DNA from: Skermanella rosea
GTDB lineage: Bacteria > Pseudomonadota > Alphaproteobacteria > Azospirillales > Azospirillaceae
Assembly (NCBI RefSeq): GCF_016806835.2
Contig: NZ_CP086111.1
Coordinates: 483,501 to 547,500 of the forward strand
Direction of reading: 5' to 3'
DNA length: 64,000 nucleotides
The notes under the pieces are model-generated. The model searched no databases, was not told the origin of the DNA, and saw only the letters and a list, made by a program, of their open reading frames with translations. The position numbers and the translations under genes are program-made. Below, piece after piece: positions 42,829 through 52,150 of the stretch (its first letter is position 1; each line of letters opens with the position of its first letter).

Positions 42829-42921
42829 ATTTTCCGGACTCGCGTCCGGGGTCGCGACTATGCGGCATGCCCCGGTGTGACCGCAAGGCTTATCGGGCAG
42901 CCGCCCAGCCCGGGGGCGCCG

Positions 42922-43797
42922 CTACAGGCCGAAGCGGGACCACATGGCGCGGTCCTCGACGGCATTGATCATGGCGCTTGCCAGATCGTCGGCGAGGCCG
43001 GACGGCGTCAGGGCGGGCAGCGCCGCTTCCGTCCGGATGCGGCCGCGCCACCAGCGGCGCTCGCCATGGACCAGCCGCAGGTTGACCTTTTCGCCGAAGC
43101 GGTCGCGCATGACCGATCGCAGGTCGCCGAGCCCGTCGACCAGCCCCAGGTCCAGCGCCTTGGCGCCGGTCCAGAACTCCCCCGAGAACAGGTCCTCGTC
43201 GGTCCCCTTCAGGCGGTCGCCGCGCCGGCCGCGGACCATGGCCTTGAAGGCGTCGTGGATCTCCGCCTGGATCGCCTTCAGCCGGACGATGTCCTCGTCC
43301 CGCTCGGGCTGGAACGGGTCGAGCATGGCCTTCCGGGTGCCGGAGGTATGTACCCGCCGCTCGATCCCGTAGCGGGCGATCAGGTCCTGGAAGCCGAAGC
43401 CCGCGGAAACCACGCCGATCGAGCCGATGATCGAGCTGGGATCGGCGTAGATCTCGTCGGCGGCGCAGGCCAGCCAGTAGCCGCCGGACGCCGCGACGTC
43501 CTCCGCGAAGGCGAAGACCGGCACCTTCTTCTCGTCGGCCAGCTGGCGGATGCGTCCCGCGACCAGGGCGGACTGGACCGGCGAACCGCCGGGCGAATTG
43601 ACCTGGAGCGCCACGGCCTGCTGGCCGGGAACGGAGAAGGCGCGCTGGATGGCGGGCGCCAGGGCCGCCAGGGTGATCCCCGGGCGGAGCGCCCCGCCGG
43701 CGCCGATGACGCCGGACAGCCGGAGAACGGAAACGGTGGGGGCGGGCTTGCGACCGAGGGCGGTCATGATACGGCGGATCAGCATGCCGCTTAACAT
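42922..43797 (-). CDS. S49 family peptidase (SppA/SohB-like)
   Basis: A 291-residue serine protease of the signal-peptide-peptidase A group. The nucleophile lies in AASGGYWLACAADEIYAD and the general-base Lys in TSGTRKAMLDPF, the Ser-Lys dyad of the family; LQVNSPGGSPVQSALVAG precedes them. The N-terminus (MLSGMLIRRIMTALG) is only weakly hydrophobic, so membrane attachment is uncertain. It probably degrades leftover signal peptides or small proteins at the membrane. Confidence 0.92.
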   Translation of the reverse strand: MLSGMLIRRIMTALGRKPAPTVSVLRLSGVIGAGGALRPGITLAALAPAIQRAFSVPGQQAVALQVNSPGGSPVQSALVAGRIRQLADEKKVPVFAFAEDVAASGGYWLACAADEIYADPSSIIGSIGVVSAGFGFQDLIARYGIERRVHTSGTRKAMLDPFQPERDEDIVRLKAIQAEIHDAFKAMVRGRRGDRLKGTDEDLFSGEFWTGAKALDLGLVDGLGDLRSVMRDRFGEKVNLRLVHGERRWWRGRIRTEAALPALTPSGLADDLASAMINAVEDRAMWSRFGL

Positions 43798-43815
43798 GGG
43801 GCGGGCGCCCTGTTT

Positions 43816-44568
43816 TCAAAGATCCAGCGCGGCGCCGTCGCGCAGGATCGCCTGGGCCGCGCCGGTGAAGCCGCCGTCGGCCTCGTGCAGCACCAGGCCG
43901 GGCATCAGGCGGGCGGGGCTGCGGGCTCCCTTGCGCGCGGTCACCACGACGCGGCGGGCCGGCCGGCCGGCCTTGGGCCACAGCGGGACCAGGGTGATCC
44001 CGCCGAACCGGCCATGCAGCAGGGCGATCAGGTCGTCCAGCCGGTCGGCCCGGTGGATGACGGTCAGGGTGCCGCGCGGCTTCACCCGGCGGGCGCAGAA
44101 GTCCAGCCAGGCCGCCAGGTCGGCCGCACCCTCGCCGTGCGCCAGCGCGCGCCCCGCCTCGGGCGGCGGAGTGTGGGTGCCGGCCTCCTGGAACGGCGGG
44201 TTGGTCATCACCCGGTCGAAGGCCGTGGCGGCGATTCCTTCCGGCGGCGCCAGCAGGTCGCCTTCCAGGATGCGGACCCTGTCCTCCAGCCCGTTGGCGC
44301 GGACATTCTCCGCCCCGAGCGCCGCGAGCCCGGGCTGGAGCTCCAGCCCGGTGACATCGGCGCCGGGAACCCGCGCCGCCAGGCACAGCGTGGTGGCGCC
44401 CACGCCCGCGCCGACGTCGAGCACCCGTTCACCCGCCGCGGCGGGCGTCGCCGCCGCCAGCAGCACCGGGTCGATCGCGGCGCGGTAGCCCCGGGCCGGC
44501 TGGAACAGGGCGACCCGGCCGCCCAGCAGCCGGTCGGCGGTCCGGCCGTCGCCTTCAGTCGGGAGCAA
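43816..44568 (-). CDS. SAM-dependent methyltransferase, tRNA1(Val) N6-adenine type
   Basis: A 250-residue Rossmann methyltransferase: SAM-binding VLDVGAGVGATTLCLAAR and the N6-adenine/amide motif MTNPPFQEAGTHTPP. It resembles the TrmN6/YfiC group that modifies A37 of tRNA1(Val). The start is TTG 44568, which overlaps the DUF2007 gene by 14 nt; no in-frame ATG lies nearby. The rRNA/protein glutamine target of other NPPY enzymes cannot be excluded. Confidence 0.85.
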   Translation of the reverse strand: MLPTEGDGRTADRLLGGRVALFQPARGYRAAIDPVLLAAATPAAAGERVLDVGAGVGATTLCLAARVPGADVTGLELQPGLAALGAENVRANGLEDRVRILEGDLLAPPEGIAATAFDRVMTNPPFQEAGTHTPPPEAGRALAHGEGAADLAAWLDFCARRVKPRGTLTVIHRADRLDDLIALLHGRFGGITLVPLWPKAGRPARRVVVTARKGARSPARLMPGLVLHEADGGFTGAAQAILRDGAALDL

Positions 44569-44770
44569 GGTGGCCCGTCTCCTCCAGGATCCTGCGGGCC
44601 GCGGCGTAATCCTCCTCCGCCACCATCAGGCGCCGCGGGATCGCGCCGATGCTGCCTTCCAGGATGCTGGTGTAGGTGTCGAGCACGACCGCCTCTATGC
44701 CGGCGTCGGCCAGCAGGGCCGTCAGCCACGAGAGCAGCACCGGATCGACCGTGCGCAGGAGTTCCTTCAT
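44555..44770 (-). CDS. DUF2007 family protein
   Basis: From ATG 44770, preceded by GGAGAGGG, a 71-residue protein: MKELLRTVDPVLLSWLTALL, AVVLDTYTSILEGSIGAIPR, RLMVAEEDYAAARRIL. The domain is a small GlnB-like fold with IP-R-L-MV-x-D/E as signature (DUF2007). It overlaps the methyltransferase start, implying coupled expression. Confidence 0.88.
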   Translation of the reverse strand: MKELLRTVDPVLLSWLTALLADAGIEAVVLDTYTSILEGSIGAIPRRLMVAEEDYAAARRILEETGHLAPD

Positions 44771-44897
44771 CAATCCCTCTCCGGAAGACGGGCGGAAGGG
44801 GCCGGCGAACCTGTCCCCGCCTGCGAATAGCACGGCGGAGGGGCCAGGGAAACGGCAGGCCGCCGCGGCTCCGCATGCGGCGATTTTGACAGCGCAC

Positions 44898-44925
44898 TTG
44901 ACCAGCGAAGTCCTGTCCTTATGCT
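44898..44925 (+). promoter_or_regulatory. Candidate sigma-70 promoter of the polyprenyl synthase gene
   Basis: TTGACC (44898-44903) and TATGCT (44920-44925) are separated by 16 nt and precede the gene by about 30 nt. Confidence 0.55.
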
Positions 44926-44952
44926 CGCTAGCGATTCGTGCCCTGCCACGCC

Positions 44953-45990
44953 ATGCTGGAGACCAAATTGGCGGTCGTCACCAACCTCAGCCTGAAACGA
45001 TCAAACCCCGACGTGAACGCACTCGATAAGCTGACGGACCTGGTCGCCGACGACCTCAAGGCCTGCAACACCCTGATCATCGACCGGATGCAGTCGCCGG
45101 TCGAACTGATCCCCCAGCTCGCCGGATACATCATCGCGGCGGGCGGGAAGCGTCTCCGCCCGGTGCTGACGCTGGCCTCGGCGCGGCTGTGCGGCTACGA
45201 GGGGACCCGGCACCAGGCGCTCGCCGCCTGCGTCGAGTTCATCCACACCGCCACGCTGCTCCACGACGACGTGGTGGACGAGAGCGACCTGCGCCGGGGG
45301 CTGGCGTCCGCCAACGCCGTGTTCGGCAACAAGGCGAGCGTGCTGGTCGGCGATTTCCTGTTCAGCCGCTCCTTCCAGCTGATGGTCGAGGACGGCTCGC
45401 TCGAGGTGCTGCGCATCCTGTCCCACGCCTCCGCGGTCATCGCGGAGGGCGAGGTGCTCCAGCTCACCACGTCCAACGACACCGGCACCAGCGAGCAGGC
45501 CTACCTGGACGTCATCCGCGCCAAGACGGCGGAGCTGTTCGCCGCCGCCTGCCAGATCGGCGCGGTGGTGGCGTCGCGCCCGGCGGTGGAGGGCGACGCC
45601 CTGTTCGCCTACGGGCTCAACCTCGGCATCGCGTTCCAGCTGGTCGACGACGTGCTGGACTATTCGGCCCTGCAGGCCCGGCTGGGCAAGACGGTCGGCG
45701 ACGATTTCCGCGAAGGCAAGATCACCCTGCCGGTGATCCTCGCCTACCGCCGCGGCAGCGACGAGGACCGCGCCTTCTGGCACCGCACCGTCGAGGAGAT
45801 GGAGCAGGGCGACGGCGACCTGGACCGCGCCATCGCGATGATGAACCAGCACGGGACGCTGCGAGACACCGTGGAGCGCGCCCGGCACTACGGCGCCATC
45901 GCCCGCGACTCCCTCGGCATTTTCCCCGACGGGCCGGAGAAGCGCGCCCTGCTGGACGTCATCGACTTCGTGATCGACCGGGAGTTCTGA
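44953..45990 (+). CDS. ispB: Trans-polyprenyl (octa/decaprenyl) diphosphate synthase
   Basis: Builds the long isoprenoid side chain of ubiquinone from IPP and an allylic primer. The 345-residue protein has both aspartate-rich motifs: LLHDDVVDESDLRRG (first, about residue 99) and FQLVDDVLDYSA (second), plus GGKRLRPVLTLASARL. Start choice is uncertain: ATG 44953 has no ribosome site, while TTG 44968 has GGAG 6 nt upstream and may be the real start. Chain length (C40 or C50) cannot be read directly. ubiA and ubiD, the next steps, lie 4-7 kb downstream. Confidence 0.93.
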   Translation: MLETKLAVVTNLSLKRSNPDVNALDKLTDLVADDLKACNTLIIDRMQSPVELIPQLAGYIIAAGGKRLRPVLTLASARLCGYEGTRHQALAACVEFIHTATLLHDDVVDESDLRRGLASANAVFGNKASVLVGDFLFSRSFQLMVEDGSLEVLRILSHASAVIAEGEVLQLTTSNDTGTSEQAYLDVIRAKTAELFAAACQIGAVVASRPAVEGDALFAYGLNLGIAFQLVDDVLDYSALQARLGKTVGDDFREGKITLPVILAYRRGSDEDRAFWHRTVEEMEQGDGDLDRAIAMMNQHGTLRDTVERARHYGAIARDSLGIFPDGPEKRALLDVIDFVIDREF

Positions 45991-46107
45991 TCCGGTTCGC
46001 GACTATCCGCAGGTTCGTCCGCGCATCATGGAATTCGGCACTTGCGCGGGGGCGGCCTACCCGGTATATACCCGCCCACGCCGCCTCGCGGCGGACATCC
46101 AGGGTAA

Positions 46108-46184
46108 CGGAGTGTAGCTCAGCCTGGTAGAGCACTGTCTTCGGGAGGCAGGGGCCGGAGGTTCGAATCCTCTCACTCCGACCA
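46108..46184 (+). tRNA. tRNA-Pro (anticodon CGG)
   Basis: A complete 77-nt cloverleaf: acceptor CGGAGTG pairs with CACTCCG, D-arm GCTCAGCCTGGTAGAGC, anticodon loop TTCGGGA within the stem CTGTC/GGCAG, T-arm with GGTTCGAATCC, discriminator A and an encoded CCA end. Anticodon CGG reads CCG codons, frequent in this genome. Confidence 0.96.
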
Positions 46185-46190
46185 TGATAC

Positions 46191-46223
46191 AAAAAGGGCC
46201 TCGGCATCGCCGAGGCCCTTTTT
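46191..46223. terminator. Bidirectional terminator between tRNA-Pro and the DivL-like gene
   Basis: AAAAAGGGCCTCGGC is followed by loop ATC and GCCGAGGCCCTTTTT, a perfect hairpin with T-runs on both strands. It ends the tRNA transcript rightward and the sensor gene transcript leftward. Confidence 0.9.
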
Positions 46224-46317
46224 GCTTGTCTCATCCATTCCGCAAAGCCGGAGGGGCGGCGTCCCGCGGCTCAAGATGCGCGGGACGTGGACCCTCCCGC
46301 GCGATCCTGTCCGAAGA

Positions 46318-48831
46318 TCACGTCGTCGCGCGGACCGTGCCGGCGGGCTGGGTGACCGCATTGGCCTTGACCGGCAAGATGCAGCGGATGCAGGTGCCCT
46401 CGTTCAGGCGGCTTTCGATCTCGACCCGGCCGCCGTGCAGCTCGATGAAGCTCTTGACCAGCGACAGTCCGAGGCCGGCACCGGTCTGGCGGGCCTGGGG
46501 ATTGGCCCGCTCGAAGCGTCCGAACACCCGCTCCTGGTCGGCCGCCGGGATGCCGATGCCGGTGTCGCTCACGGCCAGCACGAAGGAGCCGCCGATCCGT
46601 TCGGCGGAAACCAGGATCCTGCCGCCCGGCGGGGTGAACTTGATGGCGTTGCTGATCAGGTTGAACACCGCCTGCTTCAGCCGCTTCTCGTCGGCCTCGA
46701 TCGTGCCGATGTCGTCGGCATGCTCGATCTCCAGCTTCAGGTTCTGCTTGCGCGCCCAGTCGCGCGTCAGGTTGAGCACGCTGCCGAGCATCGCGGGGAT
46801 GTCCACCGGAGCCCGCTCCAGCACCATGAAGCCGGCCTCGACCGTGGCGAGGTCCAGGATGTCGTTGATCAGCAGCAGCAGGCGCTGGCCGCTGTCCAGC
46901 ACGGCGCGGCTGTATTCCAGCTGGCGCTCGTTCAGCTCGCCGAAATACTGGTTCGCCAGGATCTCCGCGAAGCCCATGATGGCGTTCAGCGGCGTCCGGA
47001 GCTGGTAGGACACGTTGGCGATGAACTCCGCCTTCAGGCGGTCGGCCGCTTCCAGCGCCGCGTTGCGCTCGCGCAGCGCCTGCTCGACCCGGACGCTGTC
47101 GGTGACGTCCAGGAAGCTGGTCAGCACCGCGCCGTCGGGCAGCGGCACGCTGGAGAATTCGACGACCGAGCCGTCCGCCCGCTCGATCCGGCCGTTGCGC
47201 GCGGCCCGTTCCAGGGTGCTCGCGATGCTCTCGTTCTTGAACCCGTCCCAGTCGTTGCCGAAGTCGAAGAAGTCCTTCATCTTCTCGACCAGCTCGACCA
47301 GATGGGGCTCGCCGTTCAGGTCCTCGGGCCGCAGCCGCCAGATCCGGGCGTAGGCCGGATTCGACAGCTTCAGCCTGCCGTCGCCGCCGAACACCGCGAT
47401 GCCTTCGGCCAGGTTGTCCAGGCTCTCCTGCTGGACCGCCATCAGCGTGTTGTAGGAGGATTCCAGCGCCAGCGCGTTGGTCACGTCCTCCAGGATGAAC
47501 ATCAGGCCGCCGAAGGGGTGCGGCACCAGCAGCATGCGCAGCGTCGTGCCGTCCGGAAGGTGGAGCAGGTCCTCGGCCGGTTCGATCAGGGAGGTGAACT
47601 TGGACAGCTGCTCGCGCTTGTAGCGCGGGAAGTCGGCGTGCTCGGGCAGGCGCCGGCGAGCCCGCAGGTCCTCCATCACCTCGCCGTAGGTCGGTTCGGT
47701 CTCCAGCCACCCCTCGTCCAGGCCCCAGAGCGAGACATAGGCCTGGTTGAAGAACAGCAGGCGGGTGTCGGCGCCGTAGATCGCGATCGGCGAGCCCAGC
47801 TGTTCCAGCACTTCGCCGTGGGCGGCGATGTGCCGGTCCAGTTCCCGGCGCAGCTCCTCCTGGGGCGTCAGGTCGAGCGCGTAGCCGACCAGCATGGCCG
47901 CCTGCGATCCCGCGGCCTCCGCCCCCGGGGCCACCACGGGGGCCTCGGTGATCTCGATCAGCCGGCGCGCGCCGTCGATGACCAGGTGCTGGGTTTCCGA
48001 CCGGGCGGCGCACTCGGCCCTGGCCTGTTCGGCGAGCGATCTGCGCGGCCCGTCGAGCGACGCCGGCACCAGTTCGCTCTGCCGCTCCAGCGCCTGGTCG
48101 CGGGTAAGGTCGAGCGCGTCGGCATAGGCCTTGTTGCACCAGGCGATCGACAGGTCCCGGCGGCGCAGCCAGATCGGGAAGGGAACCCGGTCGAGCGCCG
48201 TGCGGATCTCCTCCAGCGTCTGCAGGGCCGCCGTGCGGGCCTGGGTCTGCCGGGTGATCTCGCCCGTGAGATGGCCGATATCGCGGGCCCACAGGACGTC
48301 GAACCTTTCCCCGTCCCCGGAGCTTCCCCGTGAGCCCGTGCCCCGCGATCCGCTCAGCTCCAGCACCCGGCCGCCGTCGGCCGTGGTGACCACGATCTGG
48401 AACGGCTTGCCGGTCCGGCGCAGATGGCCGAAGGCGCCGTTGAGCGCCGCGGCGTCGCTCGGCGCCAGGGCGTTCTCGATATCCTCCAGCCGTTCGCAGC
48501 GCTCTATGCCGAGCAGGCCGGCGAAGCCGGGGGAAATCGCGTGGGTGCCGTCGGGGCTCCAGCCGCACCAGGCATCCGGGGAAGCCGACAGCAGCGCCTC
48601 CAGCCGGTCGATCTCTCCTTGCAGGTCCGCGGCCCGCTTCGACTTGCCGCGCACCCGGAGGGTCTGCAAGGCAAGGCCGACGACCCCCGCCAGGGCCGCC
48701 GCACCCAGCGTGATCATCGACCCGCTCGGCCCCAAGTCGACGGCCGGAGTCTGCGCGCAGGCCGACGTCGCCGTCAGTGTCGCGCCGGCGGCAGCCAGGA
48801 GGATCGTGTGTTTTGAAGCCAGCGTTCTCAC
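46318..48831 (-). CDS. DivL-like PAS sensor with tyrosine in place of the phospho-acceptor histidine
   Basis: An 837-residue membrane protein: an N-terminal signal/anchor region (to about residue 58), three or four PAS-like modules (about 70-190, 210-330, 345-460, 470-590), a HisKA domain, and an intact-looking HATPase (DTGIGIPAADQERVF, GAGLGLSLVKSF). The H-box reads FIANVSYQLRTPLNAIMGFA, so the invariant His is Tyr. The same substitution defines Caulobacter DivL, which controls the CckA-ChpT-CtrA phosphorelay by protein contact rather than phosphotransfer. With gcrA in the same window, I infer a DivL orthologue. GTG start without a clear ribosome site. Confidence 0.85.
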   Translation of the reverse strand: MRTLASKHTILLAAAGATLTATSACAQTPAVDLGPSGSMITLGAAALAGVVGLALQTLRVRGKSKRAADLQGEIDRLEALLSASPDAWCGWSPDGTHAISPGFAGLLGIERCERLEDIENALAPSDAAALNGAFGHLRRTGKPFQIVVTTADGGRVLELSGSRGTGSRGSSGDGERFDVLWARDIGHLTGEITRQTQARTAALQTLEEIRTALDRVPFPIWLRRRDLSIAWCNKAYADALDLTRDQALERQSELVPASLDGPRRSLAEQARAECAARSETQHLVIDGARRLIEITEAPVVAPGAEAAGSQAAMLVGYALDLTPQEELRRELDRHIAAHGEVLEQLGSPIAIYGADTRLLFFNQAYVSLWGLDEGWLETEPTYGEVMEDLRARRRLPEHADFPRYKREQLSKFTSLIEPAEDLLHLPDGTTLRMLLVPHPFGGLMFILEDVTNALALESSYNTLMAVQQESLDNLAEGIAVFGGDGRLKLSNPAYARIWRLRPEDLNGEPHLVELVEKMKDFFDFGNDWDGFKNESIASTLERAARNGRIERADGSVVEFSSVPLPDGAVLTSFLDVTDSVRVEQALRERNAALEAADRLKAEFIANVSYQLRTPLNAIMGFAEILANQYFGELNERQLEYSRAVLDSGQRLLLLINDILDLATVEAGFMVLERAPVDIPAMLGSVLNLTRDWARKQNLKLEIEHADDIGTIEADEKRLKQAVFNLISNAIKFTPPGGRILVSAERIGGSFVLAVSDTGIGIPAADQERVFGRFERANPQARQTGAGLGLSLVKSFIELHGGRVEIESRLNEGTCIRCILPVKANAVTQPAGTVRATT

Positions 48832-48845
48832 GGGGAGGGTGTTAG

Positions 48846-48863
48846 TTAACCTAGTTTAACTCA
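48846..48863 (-). promoter_or_regulatory. TTAA-N6-TTAA dyad just upstream of the DivL-like gene
   Basis: AGTTAACCTAGTTTAACT contains two TTAA half-sites 6 nt apart, 15 nt before the GTG. CtrA boxes are TTAA-N7-TTAA, so it is one base short; still a plausible operator in an AT-rich spot. Confidence 0.3.
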
Positions 48864-49047
48864 ATCGATGAACGACGTTACATAAACGATCGGCTTTCGT
48901 CCATCCTTACGCCCTTGACGGGAAGCTCTTTCGGCATCAGAGGCGGATTTTTTCTTCCGATCGACGTCCGATAAACCTCCGGGTGAGGAGTAACGGGCCG
49001 CCCGGCGGCGGGTGCGTCCGCCGCCTGCGGTTCCTTCGTCGGGTCGT

Positions 49048-49275
49048 CTACTGGTTGGGGGACCGGGTTATGGTCTTGATCGGCCCGCGCGGGTTGCCGG
49101 ACATTTCGGCGATCTTGCGGTCCTGTGCCTCGATGATGGCGCGCGCCGGCTCGTCGCCGTCGAGGCCGCCGACTTCGGAGCTGGGAACCTTGCGGTTCGA
49201 TGTCTTGACGCCATCCTGGTACACGACGTCGAACAGGACGTACGCGTTGTCGGTCGGCTGCTTTTTTCGGGCCAT
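49048..49275 (-). CDS. Conserved small protein of unknown function
   Basis: From ATG 49275, preceded by GGGAGAGGGG, a 75-residue basic-acidic soluble protein (MARKKQPTDNAYVLFDVVYQ, KVPSSEVGGLDGDEPARAII, ending RSPNQ). It has a beta-hairpin-like start and a helix with EAQDRKIAEMSG. The strong ribosome site supports expression. No family recognised. Confidence 0.7.
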   Translation of the reverse strand: MARKKQPTDNAYVLFDVVYQDGVKTSNRKVPSSEVGGLDGDEPARAIIEAQDRKIAEMSGNPRGPIKTITRSPNQ

Positions 49276-49355
49276 TGCCCCTCTCCCAATGCGATGCAGG
49301 GTCAACGGACTTCTTTAGGGCATCGGATCGACCTGCCGACACCGTATCTATAGGC

Positions 49356-49562
49356 CTATGACGTTCGGTCCGGAGCGGTCTCGCCCGGCTCGACATCGGC
49401 TTGGTCCTCGCCGTCGGGGTCGCCTTCCGACGTCTCCGGGCCGGTGGAAGCCTTGCGCTGGGCGACGGCCTCCTCCTTCTGGCGAAGCTTCTCCTGCTTC
49501 TTCTGTTCCTTGGCGCGATTGCGGTCGGCGCGCTGCTGGTTGTAGTTGGGCTTGAATGCCAT
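49356..49562 (-). CDS. Conserved small highly charged protein
   Basis: From ATG 49562, preceded by GGAGG, a 68-residue protein of Lys/Arg/Glu/Gln-rich helix (MAFKPNYNQQRADRNRAKEQ, KKQEKLRQKEEAVAQRK) and an acidic tail (EGDPDGEDQADVEPGE). Strong start signals suggest it is real; the composition suggests nucleic acid or ribosome association, which is inference. Confidence 0.72.
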   Translation of the reverse strand: MAFKPNYNQQRADRNRAKEQKKQEKLRQKEEAVAQRKASTGPETSEGDPDGEDQADVEPGETAPDRTS

Positions 49563-49705
49563 GGAACCTCCTGGGACTGGCGCGCACTGTAGCACGCCGG
49601 CCCGACGCCACCGCAACCCCCCGCCGCATGCTTTCGCGGATTCCGGCCGATCGCCGGGTACAAGTCGGCGGTGGTCTGGGCTAGAGTGCCCGCGCCGGAA
49701 TCACC

Positions 49706-50686
49706 ATGCCCATCGCCAAGCCCGACGGACGGATGCCACCCATGACGCCAGCCCCAGCCCCGATCGGTGCCGCGGAACCGAACCGCGACGGGTTCACCGA
49801 CATCCGGCCCGACGGATGGATCGACCGCCATGCCCCGGCTGCCGTGCGGCCCTATCTGAAGCTGGCGCGGCTGGATCGTCCGATCGGGACCTGGCTGCTG
49901 CTGTTCCCCTGTTGGTGGAGCCAGGCGCTGGCGACCCAGGGCTGGCCCGATCCCTGGATGATGATCCTGTTCGGGATCGGCGCCGTCGTGATGCGCGGCG
50001 CCGGCTGCACGGTCAACGACATCCTGGACCGCGACATCGACGGCCTGGTGGAGCGGACCCGGACCCGGCCGATCCCGAGCGGCCAGGTGACGGTGCGTCA
50101 GGCGCTGGCGTTCGTGGTGTTCCAGATGCTGGTCGGCTTGGCGGTGCTGGTGCAGTTCAACCTCTTCACGATAGCGCTCGGGGCGGCGTCCCTGGTCCTG
50201 GTCTTCACCTATCCGCTGATGAAGCGGATCACCTGGTGGCCCCAGGCCTTCCTGGGCCTGACCTTCAACTGGGGGGCGCTGGTCGGCTGGGCGGCGGTGA
50301 CCGGCGGGCTCGACCTGCCGGCGCTGCTCCTCTACGCCGCCGGGATCGTCTGGACGCTGGGATACGACACGATCTACGCCCACCAGGACAAGGAGGACGA
50401 CGCCCGCATCGGCGTCAAGTCCACGGCGCTGCGCCTGGGCGACGCCTCCAAGATCTGGATCTACGGGTTCTACACGCTGACCTATGGCGGGCTGCTCGCG
50501 GCCGGGCTGGCCGCCGGGCTGGGCCTCTGGTTCCAGCTCCTGCTGACCGCGGCGCTGCTTCAGCTCGCCTGGCAGGTCGGGACATGGCGGCCGGACGATC
50601 CGGCGGACTGCCTGTCCAAGTTCAAGTCGAACCGCTGGTTCGGCTGGCTGGTGCTGGGCGCCATTGTCGCAGGCCGGGTATCGTGA
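49706..50686 (+). CDS. ubiA: 4-hydroxybenzoate octaprenyltransferase
   Basis: Attaches the polyprenyl chain to 4-hydroxybenzoate in ubiquinone synthesis at the inner membrane. A 326-residue multi-pass protein with the prenyl-diphosphate-binding motif [20 protein letters not shown] (about residues 96-115) and the second Asp motif in [20 protein letters not shown]. About eight membrane helices. A methyltransferase gene follows after 58 nt. The prenyl donor is made by the synthase at 44953. Confidence 0.95.
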   Translation: MPIAKPDGRMPPMTPAPAPIGAAEPNRDGFTDIRPDGWIDRHAPAAVRPYLKLARLDRPIGTWLLLFPCWWSQALATQGWPDPWMMILFGIGAVVMRGAGCTVNDILDRDIDGLVERTRTRPIPSGQVTVRQALAFVVFQMLVGLAVLVQFNLFTIALGAASLVLVFTYPLMKRITWWPQAFLGLTFNWGALVGWAAVTGGLDLPALLLYAAGIVWTLGYDTIYAHQDKEDDARIGVKSTALRLGDASKIWIYGFYTLTYGGLLAAGLAAGLGLWFQLLLTAALLQLAWQVGTWRPDDPADCLSKFKSNRWFGWLVLGAIVAGRVS

Positions 50687-50744
50687 CCGGCTGACCCGGC
50701 GAATCCGCTTGCGCGGGGCGGGGGCGTATGGGCAACTCCGCGCC

Positions 50745-51428
50745 ATGACCATCACCGCCCCCACCAGCGACTCCGATGCCGGCCGGCAGGCCTTCGTCCG
50801 GGCGAACACCGAACTCGCGGCGGCGCCGCTGCTGCCGGAAATCCTGCTTCACCTGGCGACCCAGGTGACGCCGCTGTGGGAGGCGACCGAGGCGAACCTC
50901 GCCGCCTGCAACCTGCCGCCGCCCTACTGGGCCTTCGCCTGGCCGGGCGGCCGGGCGGTGGCCCGCCACCTCCTGGACAATCCGGGACTGGTGGCGGGGC
51001 GCCGGGTGCTCGACTTCGCGTCGGGCAGCGGCATGGCCGCCATCGCCGCCGCCAAGGCCGGCGCCGCCCGCGTGGCGGCGGTGGAGATCGACGATTTCGC
51101 GGTCGCGGCGATCGGGCTCAACGCGGGGGCCAACGGCGTGACGCTGGACGTGCTGCGGGACGACATCGTGGGCCGCCCGCTGCCCGGGATCGACGTGATC
51201 CTGGCCGGCGACGTCTGCTACGAGCGGCCCATGGCCGAGCGGGTGATCGCCTGGCTGCGCGGCTTGGCGCGCGGCGGCACGCTGGTCATCCTGGGCGACC
51301 CCGGCCGCGCCTACCTGCCCAAGTCCGGCCTGGAGGCTCTGGCCCGCTTCGCCGTGCCGACCTCCCTGGACCTGGAGGACAGGGAGGTCCGCGACACCAC
51401 GGTATGGCGGCTGCTGGGCGAGGGTTAG
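50745..51428 (+). CDS. Class I SAM-dependent methyltransferase (ETFB/protein lysine type)
   Basis: From ATG 50745 a 227-residue enzyme. SAM-binding VLDFASGSGMAAIAAAKAGA (about residues 88-107), VAAVEIDDFAVAAIGLNA and GDVCYERPMAERVIAWL. The PPYWAFAWPGGRAVARHLLD segment is typical of the METTL20/ETF-beta lysine methyltransferase-like group. The protein may methylate an electron-transfer flavoprotein or ribosomal protein lysine. Its stop overlaps the stop of the convergent neighbour by 3-4 nt. Confidence 0.85.
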   Translation: MTITAPTSDSDAGRQAFVRANTELAAAPLLPEILLHLATQVTPLWEATEANLAACNLPPPYWAFAWPGGRAVARHLLDNPGLVAGRRVLDFASGSGMAAIAAAKAGAARVAAVEIDDFAVAAIGLNAGANGVTLDVLRDDIVGRPLPGIDVILAGDVCYERPMAERVIAWLRGLARGGTLVILGDPGRAYLPKSGLEALARFAVPTSLDLEDREVRDTTVWRLLGEG

Positions 51429-52150
51429 GCCGGCCTGAGGGCTTCCAGCGCCAGGGCCGCAGTCTGCTCCGCGCGATAATCCGGGTCCGTCACGACGGCG
51501 TGGATGAAGCCGTCCAATGTGCTTCCCGGGGCGAGCCGGGTCCGGACGGCTTCCAGCACGCCCGGCTGGTCCAGGGCGGGCCAGGTCCGGCCGGCGCAGG
51601 GAATCGCGGCGAGGGCGACCGGCCGTCCGTCGATCGCCAGGGCGCCGCGCCGGCTGAGATAGGCCTCGGCGGAGTCGATCACGCCCAGCCCGTCGATCTC
51701 CAGCCGGATGCCGTCCAGCCCCCGGCGGTCGTAATTGACGCCGATCCCCTCGGTCGCGTCCATCCGCTCCAGCTCGGCCGCGGTCAGCCACTGCACGGCG
51801 ATCTCGACCACCACGTCGGGAGCGGCGCCGGGCGCCGGATGCAGGGTGGCCGGCAGGGCGCCGTAGCGGGTGAAATGGGCCGAATAGACCACGTCGAACC
51901 CGGCCAGCCTGCCGCACAGCACGGGGATCGCGAGGGGGTGCGGCCAGTCCCTGAACTTCCGGGCGAGCTGTTCCGGCGCCCGGTTGGAGCCGCAGGCGAT
52001 CACCGGCACGCGGTCCGCCAGCAGAGCCGGCAGACCGGCCGGAAGCGGATGCTGCGCCCCGTCCCGGAACAGGTAGGAGCAGGCCGGGAACGCGTAGGGA
52101 TAGCCGGAGGCCAGGGCCAGGACCGCGGGGTCGATGAGGGAGGAAGCCAT
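51425..52150 (-). CDS. Conserved hypothetical protein with gamma-glutamylcyclotransferase-like segment
   Basis: From ATG 52150 a 241-residue soluble protein. The stretch VIACGSNRAPEQLARKFRDW and the later AGFDVVYSAHFTRYGALPAT resemble the GGCT/AIG2-like fold (YGSNL-type loop plus acidic residue in MDATEGIGVNYDRRG). Whether it has cyclotransferase activity is unclear. It is convergent with the methyltransferase gene and divergent from ubiD. Confidence 0.65.
   Translation of the reverse strand: MASSLIDPAVLALASGYPYAFPACSYLFRDGAQHPLPAGLPALLADRVPVIACGSNRAPEQLARKFRDWPHPLAIPVLCGRLAGFDVVYSAHFTRYGALPATLHPAPGAAPDVVVEIAVQWLTAAELERMDATEGIGVNYDRRGLDGIRLEIDGLGVIDSAEAYLSRRGALAIDGRPVALAAIPCAGRTWPALDQPGVLEAVRTRLAPGSTLDGFIHAVVTDPDYRAEQTAALALEALRPA

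Noticed and set aside
48846..48863. A CtrA box upstream of the DivL-like gene
   Set aside because: The half-sites are TTAA-N6-TTAA; CtrA needs N7. Kept only as a low-confidence dyad.
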